From assembly GCA_029558835.1 (NCBI GenBank), contig JAKQDH010000014.1:1-53899 (forward strand): DNA of 53,899 nt, written 5' to 3'. Under the pieces are notes generated by a model, which did not search any database, was not told the DNA's origin, and worked only from the letters and a program-made list of their open reading frames with translations. The translations under genes were made by a program, and so were the position numbers. Shown here in pieces: positions 8,275 through 16,286 of this stretch. Within the stretch, counting starts at the first letter, position 1; the number at the start of each line of letters is the position of its first letter. The stretch is from Planctomycetota bacterium (GTDB lineage Bacteria; Planctomycetota; Phycisphaerae; UBA1845).

Positions 8275-10275
8275 CTAGTTGCCGGTAAACGACGCGGCGA
8301 ATTCGGCGTAATCAGCCAGGTCGACGTCTCCATCGGCATTGGCATCGAACGCTTCGAGGCAGGCGGCCACCCAGCCCGGAATGTGCGAGTTGAGCGATCC
8401 GTTCGGGCCCGTCAGGCACTCGATGAAGTCGACGTAGTCGTCAACGTCGACGTCGCTGTCGCCGTCAAAGTCCCCGCCGGCCAGCGATTCGCATCCGTCG
8501 GGCACCCCGTTGCCGTTGCCGTCCAGGTCCAGTCCCTGCAAACCGGCAATCGCGATGTCATCGAGATTCCAGCCGGGGTAGGTCACACTGCCATCCGAGG
8601 GCCCCATGCCCCAGCGGATGTAGACCGTAGGCTGGGCGTCGGCGACACCCGAAATGTCGTACGTGTGGTAGGACCACGCATTCTCGCTGATGGTGGCGTC
8701 CGAGGGGTTCTGCCAGACCGTCGTCCAGGTTGTCGCGTCCGTCGAGACCTGAATCGAGGCCCGGTCGAACTTCTCCACTCCGAGCCACCGGCGGAAACGA
8801 AGCTCGACGCTGCTCAGGGTCGAGCAGTCGATGGCCGACGTGGTCAGGTAATAGACGGGCATGTTGCTGGTATAGTCACCGTTGAGGTTGTAGCCGTAGA
8901 CGTTGGTACCGGTGTACCCGCTGGAGGGGTCGCGCAGGTGCGACCCGCCGCCCGTCGGCTGACCGAACGCCCACAGTCCCTGGGTGCTCCAGCCGGGATT
9001 CGAGTCCAGGTTAAAGAGCGTCTGGGCCGGCAACGGCATGACGTCGCATTCATCGGGGACATCGTTGCCGTTGCAGTCGTTGTCTTCGAGCTGACACTCG
9101 TCGGGCACGCCGTCCGACTGGCAGTCCAGGCTGTAACCGGAGGTGATGTCGCAGGGGTCGGCGACCCAGTTGTGGTTGCAGTCCGGCTGGCACTCATCGG
9201 GCACGCCGTTGCCATCGCAATCGAGGCTGAAGCCCGACGCGATGTCGCAGTCGTCCGGGATGCCGTTGCCGTTGCACTCGTTGTTCACAAGCTGGCAATC
9301 GTCAGGCACACCGTCGGGCTGGCAGTCCAGGCTGGCTCCGCCGCTGATGTCGCACTCGTCCGCGACGCCGTTGCCGTTGCAGTCCGGCTCGCATTCGTCC
9401 GGGACGTTGTTGGCGTTGCAGTCGTCGCTCTGCCCACAGCCGGCCACGTCGCAGGGGCCGCCCGGCGTACCGCAATTGACATCGCAGGGATCGTTGATGC
9501 TGTTGTGGTTGCAGTCCACCAGGAAGGGCCAGTGCATGATGGCGCCCTGGAAGATCTCGGCACGATCGGCGGGCGGACTGGTGCTCTGTGGCTCCTGGGC
9601 CCAGGCGATGATCACGATGTTGTTGGGATCCGCCCAACTGTTGGCATCGAACGTCATGGTACGCGTCACCTGCTGACACTGCCCGGGCGTCAGCGCAAGG
9701 TCCTGCGTGGTAGCCGCCTGCTTGAAGCCGTTGCGCGAGTAATTGACGACCGTGGGCCAGTAATCCAGCAACTGTACAATGTAGATCCGCACGGTCTTGG
9801 CCGTGCCGGTGGACTCCAGGCACACGTTTGCCCGGATCTCGTGGGTCGCCCCGCTGACCTGCATGCCCGTCAGTTCGATGGTGACGTCCGTCGATACGGC
9901 CCGTCGCGTGATGAAGTCGTTGTAGTAGGTGCTGTACCCGTAGGCGCCTTCGCGCTGAAGCATCCCATCCTGGTAGGAGGTCGGATACGCGCCGAAGTCC
10001 GTGTAGAAGTTCGCCCGGGTGTTGCCCCACGTGGTCGCGTAATTGTCCCCGTGGTGGATCTGGACGAAAGCGAAGCTCTGCGGGAAGTTGTTGAGCAACG
10101 TACTGAACGCGGCACCCGCGTTGGGACAGTACGTTCACCACGTCGCCGTGAATTCCTCGACGACTACGATACGTTCGGCCGCCGCCGCCGCCAGCGGCAT
10201 CCACAACACCACGGCCGCGCTCAGCAGCCCCCAGCTCCGACCGGACGGTCGCGGCCACAAACTGACCCTCTTCAT
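8275..10275 (-). CDS. Exported thioredoxin/Omp28-like selenoprotein (UxxC) with calcium repeats and dockerin tail
   Basis: Read with the in-frame TGA at 10135-10137 as selenocysteine, the product is 666 residues. ATG 10273-10275 follows AAGGAGAAGG. Residues 1-33 form a signal peptide; residues 37-50 read V-V-V-E-E-F-T-A-T-W-U-T-Y-C, followed by P-N-A-G. This is the active site of an Omp28/thioredoxin-like fold with Sec47 replacing the first Cys of CxxC. The redox domain runs to about 265. Nine or ten D-C-N-x-N-G-x-P-D-E-C repeats follow (about 266-410), then a jelly-roll-like domain (about 415-575), then two EF-hand loops of a dockerin-like end (DFDGDSDVDVDDY and DANADGDVDLADY). The expected role is thiol-disulfide exchange outside the cytoplasm, partner unknown. 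Treating TGA as stop would force a start at 10098 and lose leader and active site. The alternative is a nonsense mutation, made unlikely by the hairpin after TGA and the nearby selA and selB. Confidence 0.88.
10098..10134 (-). promoter_or_regulatory. Bacterial SECIS element of the UxxC selenoprotein
   Basis: Immediately after the TGA, the mRNA reads ACGUACUG (lower stem), UCCC (bulge), AACGC (upper stem), GGGUGCC (apical loop), GCGUU and CAGUACGU. Both stems pair perfectly (8 bp and 5 bp). The loop starts 17 bases after the UGA and has G in its first two positions, as the published bacterial SECIS consensus requires as I recall it. SelB would bind here to recode the UGA. Confidence 0.85.
10135..10137 (-). 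other. UGA selenocysteine codon (Sec47)
   Basis: TGA lies in frame, 46 codons after the ATG at 10275 and 59 frame-steps consistent with the long downstream reading. It takes the place of the first Cys codon of a thioredoxin-type CxxC (W-U-T-Y-C-P). TGC to TGA is a single base change. Confidence 0.88.
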
Positions 10276-10791
10276 ACACCTTCTCCTTGCTTGAGCGGTT
10301 TAGCCCCACTTCGCAGACACGGAGTGAACCCCCACCGGGTGGCGGATGGAAGGAGCGCCCCTCCCCAGGGTGTACCCCAAAACCCGATGTCATGTAGGTT
10401 ACCCAAAGACGGGGCTAAGATCAACAGAATGGCCTCGTGTTTATCGCCCGCGGGGCGGCTTCGTAAAGCGCCGGATTCAGAACATCACCTGCACGGTTCG
10501 CTCGGAATTGGGGACGGCGTAGTTGCCGCGCTTCGCGTCCGGCGATGGCGGTGGACCCAAAGGCGCGCCAGCGCCCGCGCCCCAGCCGCACCGGCGCATG
10601 GACACCAGCGGTCGAATCCGGACCCGTTTGGGGTCTGATTGCAGACTGGACGCGCCAGCTCGGTCAAGGCGCCGATTGGACCCGGTTGGTCGGCACGCCC
10701 TATCATCACGCCGGTCGGCCGGTTTGCCGGTCCCGTCGGGGTTCCAGAGGAAGAGGTGCCGGAGTCCGGCGGGGCGAGAAAGGAAGTCGGG
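10276..10791. other. Intergenic region between divergent selenoprotein and dus genes
   Basis: No gene is supported. Short readings on both strands here are Arg/Pro-rich. The region must hold divergent promoters for the genes starting at 10275 and 10792, but no sigma-70-like pair is clear. A CGCCC-GCG-GGGCG hairpin lies near 10446. Confidence 0.4.
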
Positions 10792-11853
10792 ATGCAGCGT
10801 CGGTTGGGTATCGGACCGCTGCGGCTGTCGTGGCCATTTGTCCAAGCGGCGCTGGCCGGCTACAGCGACCTGCCCATGCGCCGCCTCGCGCGGCGATTCG
10901 GGGCTCCGTATGCGCTGGCCGAGGTCGTGCTGGACAAGCTGGTCCTCCAGCGGGGCAAGAAGCAGCGTGCGTTGCTCCGCCCCGTGCCGCCCGACGACCA
11001 TCCGGTGGGGGCTCAACTCATGGGGGCGCGGGCGGAGGACTTCGCGCCGGCCGCGGTTGCCCTGGCCGCCGCCGGGTACGACGTGATCGACATGAACTTC
11101 GGCTGTCCCGTGCGGAAGGTGCTGGGGCGCTGCCGGGGCGGGTTCCTGCTGAGCTGCCCGGACACGGCGCTGGCAATTGTCCGGGAGGTGTGCGCGGCCG
11201 TGGGCGGCAGGTGCCCCGTGACGGTGAAGATGCGGCGGGGCATGGACGACTCGGCCGCCGGGGCGCGCGACTTCTTCCGCATCCTGGACGGTGCCTTCGC
11301 GGCCGGGGTGGCCGCGGTCACCGTCCATGCCCGCACCGTCAAGCAGCGGTACGTCGGCCCCAGCGACTGGGCCTTCCTGGCGCGGGTCAAGGGGCACGCG
11401 GGCGAGCGCGTCATCATCGGTAGCGGGGACCTGTTTTCGGCGGAGGCGTGCGTGCGGATGTTCGCCGAGACCGGCGTGGACGGCGTGTCGATCGCGCGCG
11501 GCTGCATCGGCAACCCGTGGATCTTCCGCGACCTGCTGACGTTGCTGCGTGGGGAAGGGCTGCCACCGCCGCCGTCGATCGTCGAGCAACGGGATGTCAT
11601 CGCGTGGCACTACCAGGCGGCGTGCGAGGTGTACGGTGAAGCCGCCGCCTGCCGCGGCATGCGGAAGTTCGGCATCAAGTACGCGGAGCTTCACCCGTGC
11701 TTCGCCGAGGTGCGGGCGGCTTTCGTGGCGGTGCGGACGGCAGCCGACTTCGGGCAGGTTCTGCAAGCCTGGTATGACCCGCAGCGTCCGTGGCCGCCGG
11801 TGCGACGGCGCAGCGGGCCCGGGGGCCTGATCGCCGCCGGGGCACGCCGCTGA
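10792..11853 (+). CDS. dus: tRNA-dihydrouridine synthase
   Basis: The 353-residue protein has the Dus/TIM-barrel pattern: QAALAGYSDLPMRRLAR near the N-terminus (AG(Y/V)xDxxFR class), QLMG, and DMNFGCPVRKVLG with the catalytic Cys. It continues with VKMRRG, VHART and GSGDLFS(A), then RGCIGNPWIF for FMN phosphate binding. Dus enzymes reduce uridine in tRNA to dihydrouridine with FMN and NADPH. ATG 10792 is chosen because AGGAAG precedes it and the barrel starts soon after; the frame is open further upstream without coding character. Which tRNA position is modified cannot be told. It is followed after 140 bases by the SelW-like selenoprotein gene. Confidence 0.9.
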   Translation: MQRRLGIGPLRLSWPFVQAALAGYSDLPMRRLARRFGAPYALAEVVLDKLVLQRGKKQRALLRPVPPDDHPVGAQLMGARAEDFAPAAVALAAAGYDVIDMNFGCPVRKVLGRCRGGFLLSCPDTALAIVREVCAAVGGRCPVTVKMRRGMDDSAAGARDFFRILDGAFAAGVAAVTVHARTVKQRYVGPSDWAFLARVKGHAGERVIIGSGDLFSAEACVRMFAETGVDGVSIARGCIGNPWIFRDLLTLLRGEGLPPPPSIVEQRDVIAWHYQAACEVYGEAAACRGMRKFGIKYAELHPCFAEVRAAFVAVRTAADFGQVLQAWYDPQRPWPPVRRRSGPGGLIAAGARR

Positions 11854-11994
11854 GGTCGTGCCGGGGCCGCGGGCCGCGTCCGCCACGGTTGGAACCACCG
11901 CCTCAGTTCCCTACAATCCCCATGAACGCCCGGCGAGCACGCCGGGACGCGGCGTACCGATTCACAACAACAGGCAGCGGTGGAGGCAGGAACC

Positions 11995-12231
11995 GTGAGC
12001 AAGATCACCATCACGTACTGCGGACAGTGAAACTACTACCCCACGGCCGCCAGTTTGGCGGACACGCTCAAGCGCGAATTCGACGTTGAGCCGGAACTCA
12101 TCCGGAGCGGCGGCGGCATCTTCGACGTCGAGGTCGACGGCAAGCTCGTTTTCAGCAAGCACGAAACTGGCCGCTTCCCGGAGCCGCGGGAGGTACTGGA
12201 CCGAATCACCGCCTTGACAGGGAAGCGGTAA
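11995..12231 (+). CDS. SelW/Rdx-family selenoprotein (CxxU)
   Basis: Read through the TGA at 12028-12030 the product is 78 residues: a short beta strand ITITYCGQ, then Sec12, then NYYPTAASLADTLKREF, and further on IRSGGGIFDV and SKHETGRFPEP. This is the Rdx fold of SelW, SelT, SelH and Rdx12, thioredoxin-like redox proteins whose centre is CxxC or CxxU in the first loop. Here it is C9-G-Q-U12. The GTG start at 11995 has GGAGG 8 bases upstream. The partner is unknown; family members act on glutathione or other thiols. Without recoding only 11 codons would be read, so the gene would be missed by a standard caller. It is in the same direction as dus, and may share its transcript. Confidence 0.92.
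12028..12030 (+). other. UGA selenocysteine codon (Sec12)
   Basis: The codon lies in frame between CGQ and NYYP, the exact site of Sec in CxxU members of the SelW/Rdx family. The frame stays open on both sides with family-like sequence. Confidence 0.92.
12047..12061 (+). promoter_or_regulatory. Bacterial SECIS hairpin of the SelW-like selenoprotein
   Basis: CCGCCA (12047-12052), loop GUU, UGGCGG (12056-12061) form a perfect 6-bp stem. The apical loop begins 22 bases after the UGA and its first base is G. Distance, loop size (3) and the loop G all fit the bacterial SECIS consensus as I recall it. Confidence 0.75.
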
Positions 12232-12327
12232 GCGTGAGGATGCAACCGGCGCGCTTGGCGGCGCACGCCGCGGGGCGCCGGTCCGGACGCGGGGAACTGG
12301 CGGGCTTCATCAGGCCCCCAGGTCCAA

Positions 12328-12470
12328 GTACGTGTTTAGCGTGGGTGCCATGCCCTCACCCGCCGCAGGCGGGCGTGGGCATGTGCTGCGGCAGGCAGAG
12401 GCATGCTTTCCCGCGACCGCGGTCGCGGGAAAGCATGGCACCCACAACGCCAAAGACGCTAAACACATAC
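12328..12470 (+). repeat. MITE-like 135-bp element, copy 1
   Basis: The ends are GTGTTTAGCG and CGCTAAACAC (12332-12466), extending as imperfect inverted ends to 12328 and 12470. Inside are two hairpins: one around GCCCTCACCCGCC/GGCGGGCGTGGGC, and the 26-base palindrome TTTCCCGCGAC-CGCG-GTCGCGGGAAA. CAGGTCCA occurs directly outside both ends (12319-12326 and 12470-12477), which may be a target duplication. Other copies are at 26020-26153 and, inverted, at 32337-32449. Confidence 0.75.
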
Positions 12471-12586
12471 AGGTCCAGAGGAACTGGGCCACCCGTCCAC
12501 AGGACCTGGGCCACGCGGGGGGAATGCAGAGTGATGAAGGCAGAAGGCAGGCGGTGCGCGCCGGACACACGAAAGGACGGTGAACC

Positions 12587-13312
12587 ATGGCGGCGACCAT
12601 CACGTGGTGCGGACATGCGACGATCCGACTGACGCTGCCCGACGGCCGGGTGGTGTTCATCGACCCCTGGTTGAGCGGCAACCCCGCCTGCCCCGACGGA
12701 CTGAAGAAGCCGGCGCGGTGCGACCTCATCGTTCTGACGCACGGTCATGGCGACCACATCGGCGACGTGGGCGCGCTCAGTAAGAAGTTCAGCCCGCCGA
12801 TCGTGGGCAACTTCGAGCTGTGCACGGCGCTGGAGAAGACGGTGGGCAAGGGCGATTACCGGGGCATGAACACCGGCGGCACGCAGACGGTGAACGGGAT
12901 CAGTGTCACGCTGACCCAGGCGTTGCACTCCTCCTCGGTGGACACCCCCAACGGACCGATGTACGCGGGCATGCCCAACGGCGTCGTGGTGGCGGTCGAA
13001 GGTCTGCCGACGGTCTATCACGCCGGGGACACCGACGTGTTCATGGACATGAAGCTGATCGCGCAGCTTCTGGCGCCGGACATCTGCATTCTGCCGATCG
13101 GCGACCATTTCACGATGGGCGCGCGCGGGGCGGCCCTGGCGGCGGAGATGTTGCAGCCGAAAGTCATCATCCCGCTGCATTACAGAACGTTCCCGGTGCT
13201 GGCCTCCGGCGCCGATGCGTTCCGCCGGACGTTGCCGCAGCCGCTGCGTGAGCGCCTGGTGGTGGCCGAGGTCGGTCAGGAAGTTCCCTGGGCGGTCCCC
13301 GCGGCGCGCTGA
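12587..13312 (+). CDS. Metal-dependent hydrolase of the metallo-beta-lactamase fold (UPF0173-like)
   Basis: This 241-residue protein starts with ITWCGHATIRL, then FIDPWLSGNP, the metal-binding LTHGHGDHIGD, later YHAGDTDVF and IPLHYRTFP. This pattern is that of the UPF0173/UlaG-like branch of metallo-beta-lactamase-fold hydrolases, which bind one or two metal ions through HxHxDH, an Asp and a final His. The substrate is unknown. ATG 12587 has AAAGGACGG upstream. Its 3' end overlaps the 3' end of the radical SAM gene on the other strand by 37 bases, so transcription of the two genes converges. It lies between the MITE-like element and the AmmeMemoRadiSam cluster. Confidence 0.88.
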   Translation: MAATITWCGHATIRLTLPDGRVVFIDPWLSGNPACPDGLKKPARCDLIVLTHGHGDHIGDVGALSKKFSPPIVGNFELCTALEKTVGKGDYRGMNTGGTQTVNGISVTLTQALHSSSVDTPNGPMYAGMPNGVVVAVEGLPTVYHAGDTDVFMDMKLIAQLLAPDICILPIGDHFTMGARGAALAAEMLQPKVIIPLHYRTFPVLASGADAFRRTLPQPLRERLVVAEVGQEVPWAVPAAR

Positions 13313-14514
13313 CGCGGCGCGAAGGACAGCGCCTGCTCCTGCGACCACACGCCGGGGATGGTCGTGCCGCACTTGGGGCACTTGCCGTCGCGAATGAGAC
13401 TGGACTCGACACGGAAGCCGACGCGGCGGATCAACAGTTCCCGACACTGGTGGCAGTAGGTATTCTCACCCGGATGCATCGGTACGTTCCCCGCGTACAC
13501 GTAGCGCACGCCTTCGCCCAGAGCGATGTCCCGGCTGCGTTCGAGCGTGGGCACGGGCGTGCGCGGCAGGTTGGTGACGCGGTAGGTGGGGTGGAAGCGG
13601 GTGAAGTGCATCGGCACGTCGGGTCCCAAGCGCTCGACGACCCAGCGGGCCATCGCCTTGATCTCCTCGGGGGAGTCGTTGAGCGTCGGGATGATGAGAA
13701 TCACCAGTTCGAACCAGATGCCGACGTCCTTGAGCACCTCCAGGGCGCGGAGCACCGGCTTCAGTTCGCCGGCGCATTGCTCGACGTAGAAGCGCTCGGT
13801 AAACGCCTTCAGGTCGATCTTGACGCCGGTGAGCACTTTACACAGTTCGCGGATGGGCTCTTCCTCGATGTAGCCGTTGGAGATCATCACGCTGCCGACG
13901 CCGCGGCGGCGGGCTGCCGCGGCCGCGTCGTACATGTATTCATAGAAGACGACCGGCTCGCTGTAGGTATACGCGAGGGTCGGCCAGCCGCGGGCGGCGC
14001 AGTTGGCCGCCAGTTGCTCGGGGGTAACCGGCGTGCTGGCGACCTGCTCCGGGCGGAACTGGCTGATCTGCCAGTTCTGACAGAACTTGCATTCAATGTT
14101 GCAGCCCGCGGTGGCAATGGACAACGCCTGCGTGCCGGGCAGGTAGTGAAACAGGGGTTTCTTCTCGATGGGGTCCACGTTGTACGAGCACAAGGCACCG
14201 TAGACGAGGGTCTGGTACTTACCGCCCTGGTTCTCGCGGACGCCGCAGTAGCCGCGTTCCACGTCCCCGACGACGCAGGCCCGCGGGCACAACAGGCACT
14301 TCACCTCGCCGTCGGCGTGCTTCTCCCAATGCCGGGCGGGATGCCGCACCACGCCCGGCAGCGCCACGCCAGGCAGCGCGCCCGTGCCGGCTACGTCCTG
14401 CCCTTGGGCACAAGGCAGACGACACACCATGCCGCCCGCCAGACACGCGCCTAGGCCGCACCTGAGCACGTCCCGACGCGACGGTTGCGGCAGCCTGCCC
14501 ATCACGCCATCCAT
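13276..14514 (-). CDS. amrS: AmmeMemoRadiSam system radical SAM enzyme with Tat-like leader
   Basis: The 412-residue protein has a twin-arginine-like leader (SRRDVLRCGLGACLAGG). It then has a Cys cluster, CLLCPRACVVGDVERGYCGV, as in PFL-activase-related proteins. The radical SAM motif follows, CNIECKFCQNW (CxxxCxxC, binding the 4Fe-4S cluster), with SNGYIEEEP and a C-terminal zinc-ribbon pair YCHQC...CPKC. This domain order is typical of the radical SAM member of the AmmeMemoRadiSam set, whose target reaction is not known to me. It is the last gene of a minus-strand series with the zinc-ribbon membrane protein (18 bases upstream) and DUF362. A Tat-type leader on a radical SAM enzyme is odd because SAM and reductant are cytoplasmic; the leader could be uncleaved. 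Confidence 0.88.
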   Translation of the reverse strand: MDGVMGRLPQPSRRDVLRCGLGACLAGGMVCRLPCAQGQDVAGTGALPGVALPGVVRHPARHWEKHADGEVKCLLCPRACVVGDVERGYCGVRENQGGKYQTLVYGALCSYNVDPIEKKPLFHYLPGTQALSIATAGCNIECKFCQNWQISQFRPEQVASTPVTPEQLAANCAARGWPTLAYTYSEPVVFYEYMYDAAAAARRRGVGSVMISNGYIEEEPIRELCKVLTGVKIDLKAFTERFYVEQCAGELKPVLRALEVLKDVGIWFELVILIIPTLNDSPEEIKAMARWVVERLGPDVPMHFTRFHPTYRVTNLPRTPVPTLERSRDIALGEGVRYVYAGNVPMHPGENTYCHQCRELLIRRVGFRVESSLIRDGKCPKCGTTIPGVWSQEQALSFAPRQRAAGTAQGTS

Positions 14515-14532
14515 CGCCGTACCCTCACCACC

Positions 14533-15246
14533 TCAGCGTGTCTGAACACTCACGGCAGGCGCCGGCGCCCCCCGCCGCGCCAACTCCTGTTCAGCCAGGC
14601 GCACGGCCGTGCCGCGCGCCAATTCGGCCAGCTTCGCCTTCGCAATGGTATACGGCCCGCGGGCGTTGATGCCCAGCCAGCGGCGCGCCAGACCCATGAC
14701 GCCCGCCGCAGCCAAGAGCCCCAGGGCAATCAGCGACAGATACCCTCCAATTGCAGGATCGGGCGTGAGCACGGGCCCGGTTACGAGCACAATCACGAGC
14801 GCACCCCACAACAGCCCCGCCACGTGAAACCAGAACAGCATCCCCGTCCAATTGGACTGCGGGCTGCAGATGCTCGCGCAGTGCCGGGCACCCACCCACC
14901 ACCATGCCACAACGCCCCCGACGCACACGAGCCCCGGCGGCCATGCAACCCAGGCCATCGCCAGCGCCGGCACAAACAGGAACATCGCCGTTACGCAATT
15001 TACCGGGCAGCCCTCCAGCTTCCGCAACTGCACGGCAATGACCCGCGCTGGAACGCGCAGGTCGCGCACGGCGCTTTCGCCTCCACACTCCGGACAGCGG
15101 ATCGGGTCCCCGAACAAGCCGCGCAGGTTGTACCCGCAGTGAATACAGTATAGGTCCTCGTCGTGCGGCACTGCCGGGTGACGCTGCTCGGCGCCCGCCG
15201 GCGCGCTACCGTCCGCTGCCACCTGAGTGTCAGGCGAGCTGTTCAC
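14533..15246 (-). CDS. Zinc-ribbon membrane protein of unknown function
   Basis: The 237-residue protein has an N-terminal zinc ribbon, LYCIHCGYNLRGL and RCPECGG, then four to five hydrophobic segments (for example CVTAMFLFVPALAMAWVAWP and LSLIALGLLAAAGVMGLA) and a charged C-terminus. The CxxCGYNLRG ribbon before membrane helices recurs in planctomycete proteins of unknown role. The start is GTG at 15244-15246, overlapping the TGA stop of the DUF362 gene (GTGA), so translation is likely coupled. The rSAM gene follows 18 bases later. I do not assign a function; co-location suggests membership of the AmmeMemoRadiSam unit. Confidence 0.65.
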   Translation of the reverse strand: MNSSPDTQVAADGSAPAGAEQRHPAVPHDEDLYCIHCGYNLRGLFGDPIRCPECGGESAVRDLRVPARVIAVQLRKLEGCPVNCVTAMFLFVPALAMAWVAWPPGLVCVGGVVAWWWVGARHCASICSPQSNWTGMLFWFHVAGLLWGALVIVLVTGPVLTPDPAIGGYLSLIALGLLAAAGVMGLARRWLGINARGPYTIAKAKLAELARGTAVRLAEQELARRGAPAPAVSVQTR

Positions 15247-16286
15247 ACCTCGATCCGCTCGATCCTGTTCAGGTCGCTCTGCCCCAGGCCGCGGGCACCG
15301 GCGGTGGCGATGTGCTTGGGCGGGCGACGGTCTTCGGCCAGCGACTTGAGGCCGCGCGCATGGCGTTCCTGCTCCAGCAGGTCGGCGCCTACGGCGTCCG
15401 CGGCCACGAAGTCATTGCTGATGATCAGCCCGCCGAAGGACCAGGCGTGCTGCGGGCTGCGCCCCGGTCCGCCCTGTACCTGCGCCCGCGTGCCGTCGCA
15501 GATCGTCAGCCGCCACTTCGGGGCGATATAGCGATGGGCCACCACGTCGGCGACAAACGGATCACAGTTGTTGCCGTGGTACTTGTTGGGGTTGTGGATG
15601 GCGCCATAGAAGTTCTTCATACCCAGCGACACGCCGGCCAGGCCGTGGTCCTTGAACACCGGCACGCTGATGATCGCGTCCACCGGCCCGGTGAGGATGC
15701 GGGAGAAGCAGGAGCCGATCTCGCCGCTCTTCTCCACCTCTTCGGCGTAGCCGCTGCCGATGCGCTCTGCATCCGTGCCGCGACACTGCACGCCATCGGT
15801 GGACTGGTTCAGTTTGAAACCCGCGGCCGCCAGCTCCCGGTCGAAGCGGTCCCAGATGATGATGTTCTCCGGACGGACGCCCGCAGCGCAGAGGCCCGCC
15901 ACGATCGCGTCCGCCACCGCCGGCTGCGTCGAGAGACCCAGCGTGTTGACCTTCAAGGCGACCCGGTCGCCCGCCTTGAAGAAGCTGCGCCAGGCGGTCG
16001 CGGCATCCGGCGCATCGGTCAGGCGTTGCAGGGCCGCATCGAGCAGCTTCCGCAACAGCTCCGCATGCTCGTCCACACTGCCCTTGGTCAGCGTCTCATC
16101 GCGTGCGATGATCACGCGCGTGGCTTTCCCCGGCACGGGGGCATCCGGTCGCGCCGCCGGCGCCTCGCCCGGCTCCGCCAGCAGACGCGGCGCGGCCACC
16201 AACCCGGCAGTGGCCGCCCCGATTTGGTAGAGAAACTCCCGTCGCGTGCGACATCCCGATGCAGCGTGCTCCCGTCCCGACAACAT
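15243..16286 (-). CDS. DUF362 domain protein with Tat signal
   Basis: This 347-residue protein begins with a twin-arginine signal (TRREFLYQIGAATAGLVAAP). The body has the DUF362 pattern: GDRVALKVNTLGLSTQPAV, IIWDRFDRELAAAG, ISVPVFKDHGLAGVSLGMKN, and DGTRAQVQGGPG. DUF362 proteins are often found with ferredoxin-type or radical SAM genes, biochemical activity not established to my knowledge. ATG 16286 is chosen because AAAGGGG precedes it and the Tat motif starts 15 residues in. The next gene overlaps by four bases. Together with rSAM, Memo and AMMECR1, it forms the local AmmeMemoRadiSam neighbourhood. Confidence 0.85.
   Translation of the reverse strand: MLSGREHAASGCRTRREFLYQIGAATAGLVAAPRLLAEPGEAPAARPDAPVPGKATRVIIARDETLTKGSVDEHAELLRKLLDAALQRLTDAPDAATAWRSFFKAGDRVALKVNTLGLSTQPAVADAIVAGLCAAGVRPENIIIWDRFDRELAAAGFKLNQSTDGVQCRGTDAERIGSGYAEEVEKSGEIGSCFSRILTGPVDAIISVPVFKDHGLAGVSLGMKNFYGAIHNPNKYHGNNCDPFVADVVAHRYIAPKWRLTICDGTRAQVQGGPGRSPQHAWSFGGLIISNDFVAADAVGADLLEQERHARGLKSLAEDRRPPKHIATAGARGLGQSDLNRIERIEV

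Noticed and set aside
8164..10638. 824-codon open frame antisense to the UxxC selenoprotein
   Set aside because: The Val/Ala-rich repeats are the reverse reading of the D-C-N repeats. The minus strand has leader, active site and dockerin motifs.
10477..10709. Minus-strand frame ending in GNYAVPNSERTVQVMF upstream of dus
   Set aside because: Only a short piece looks protein-like; no start with ribosome-binding site and no family is apparent.
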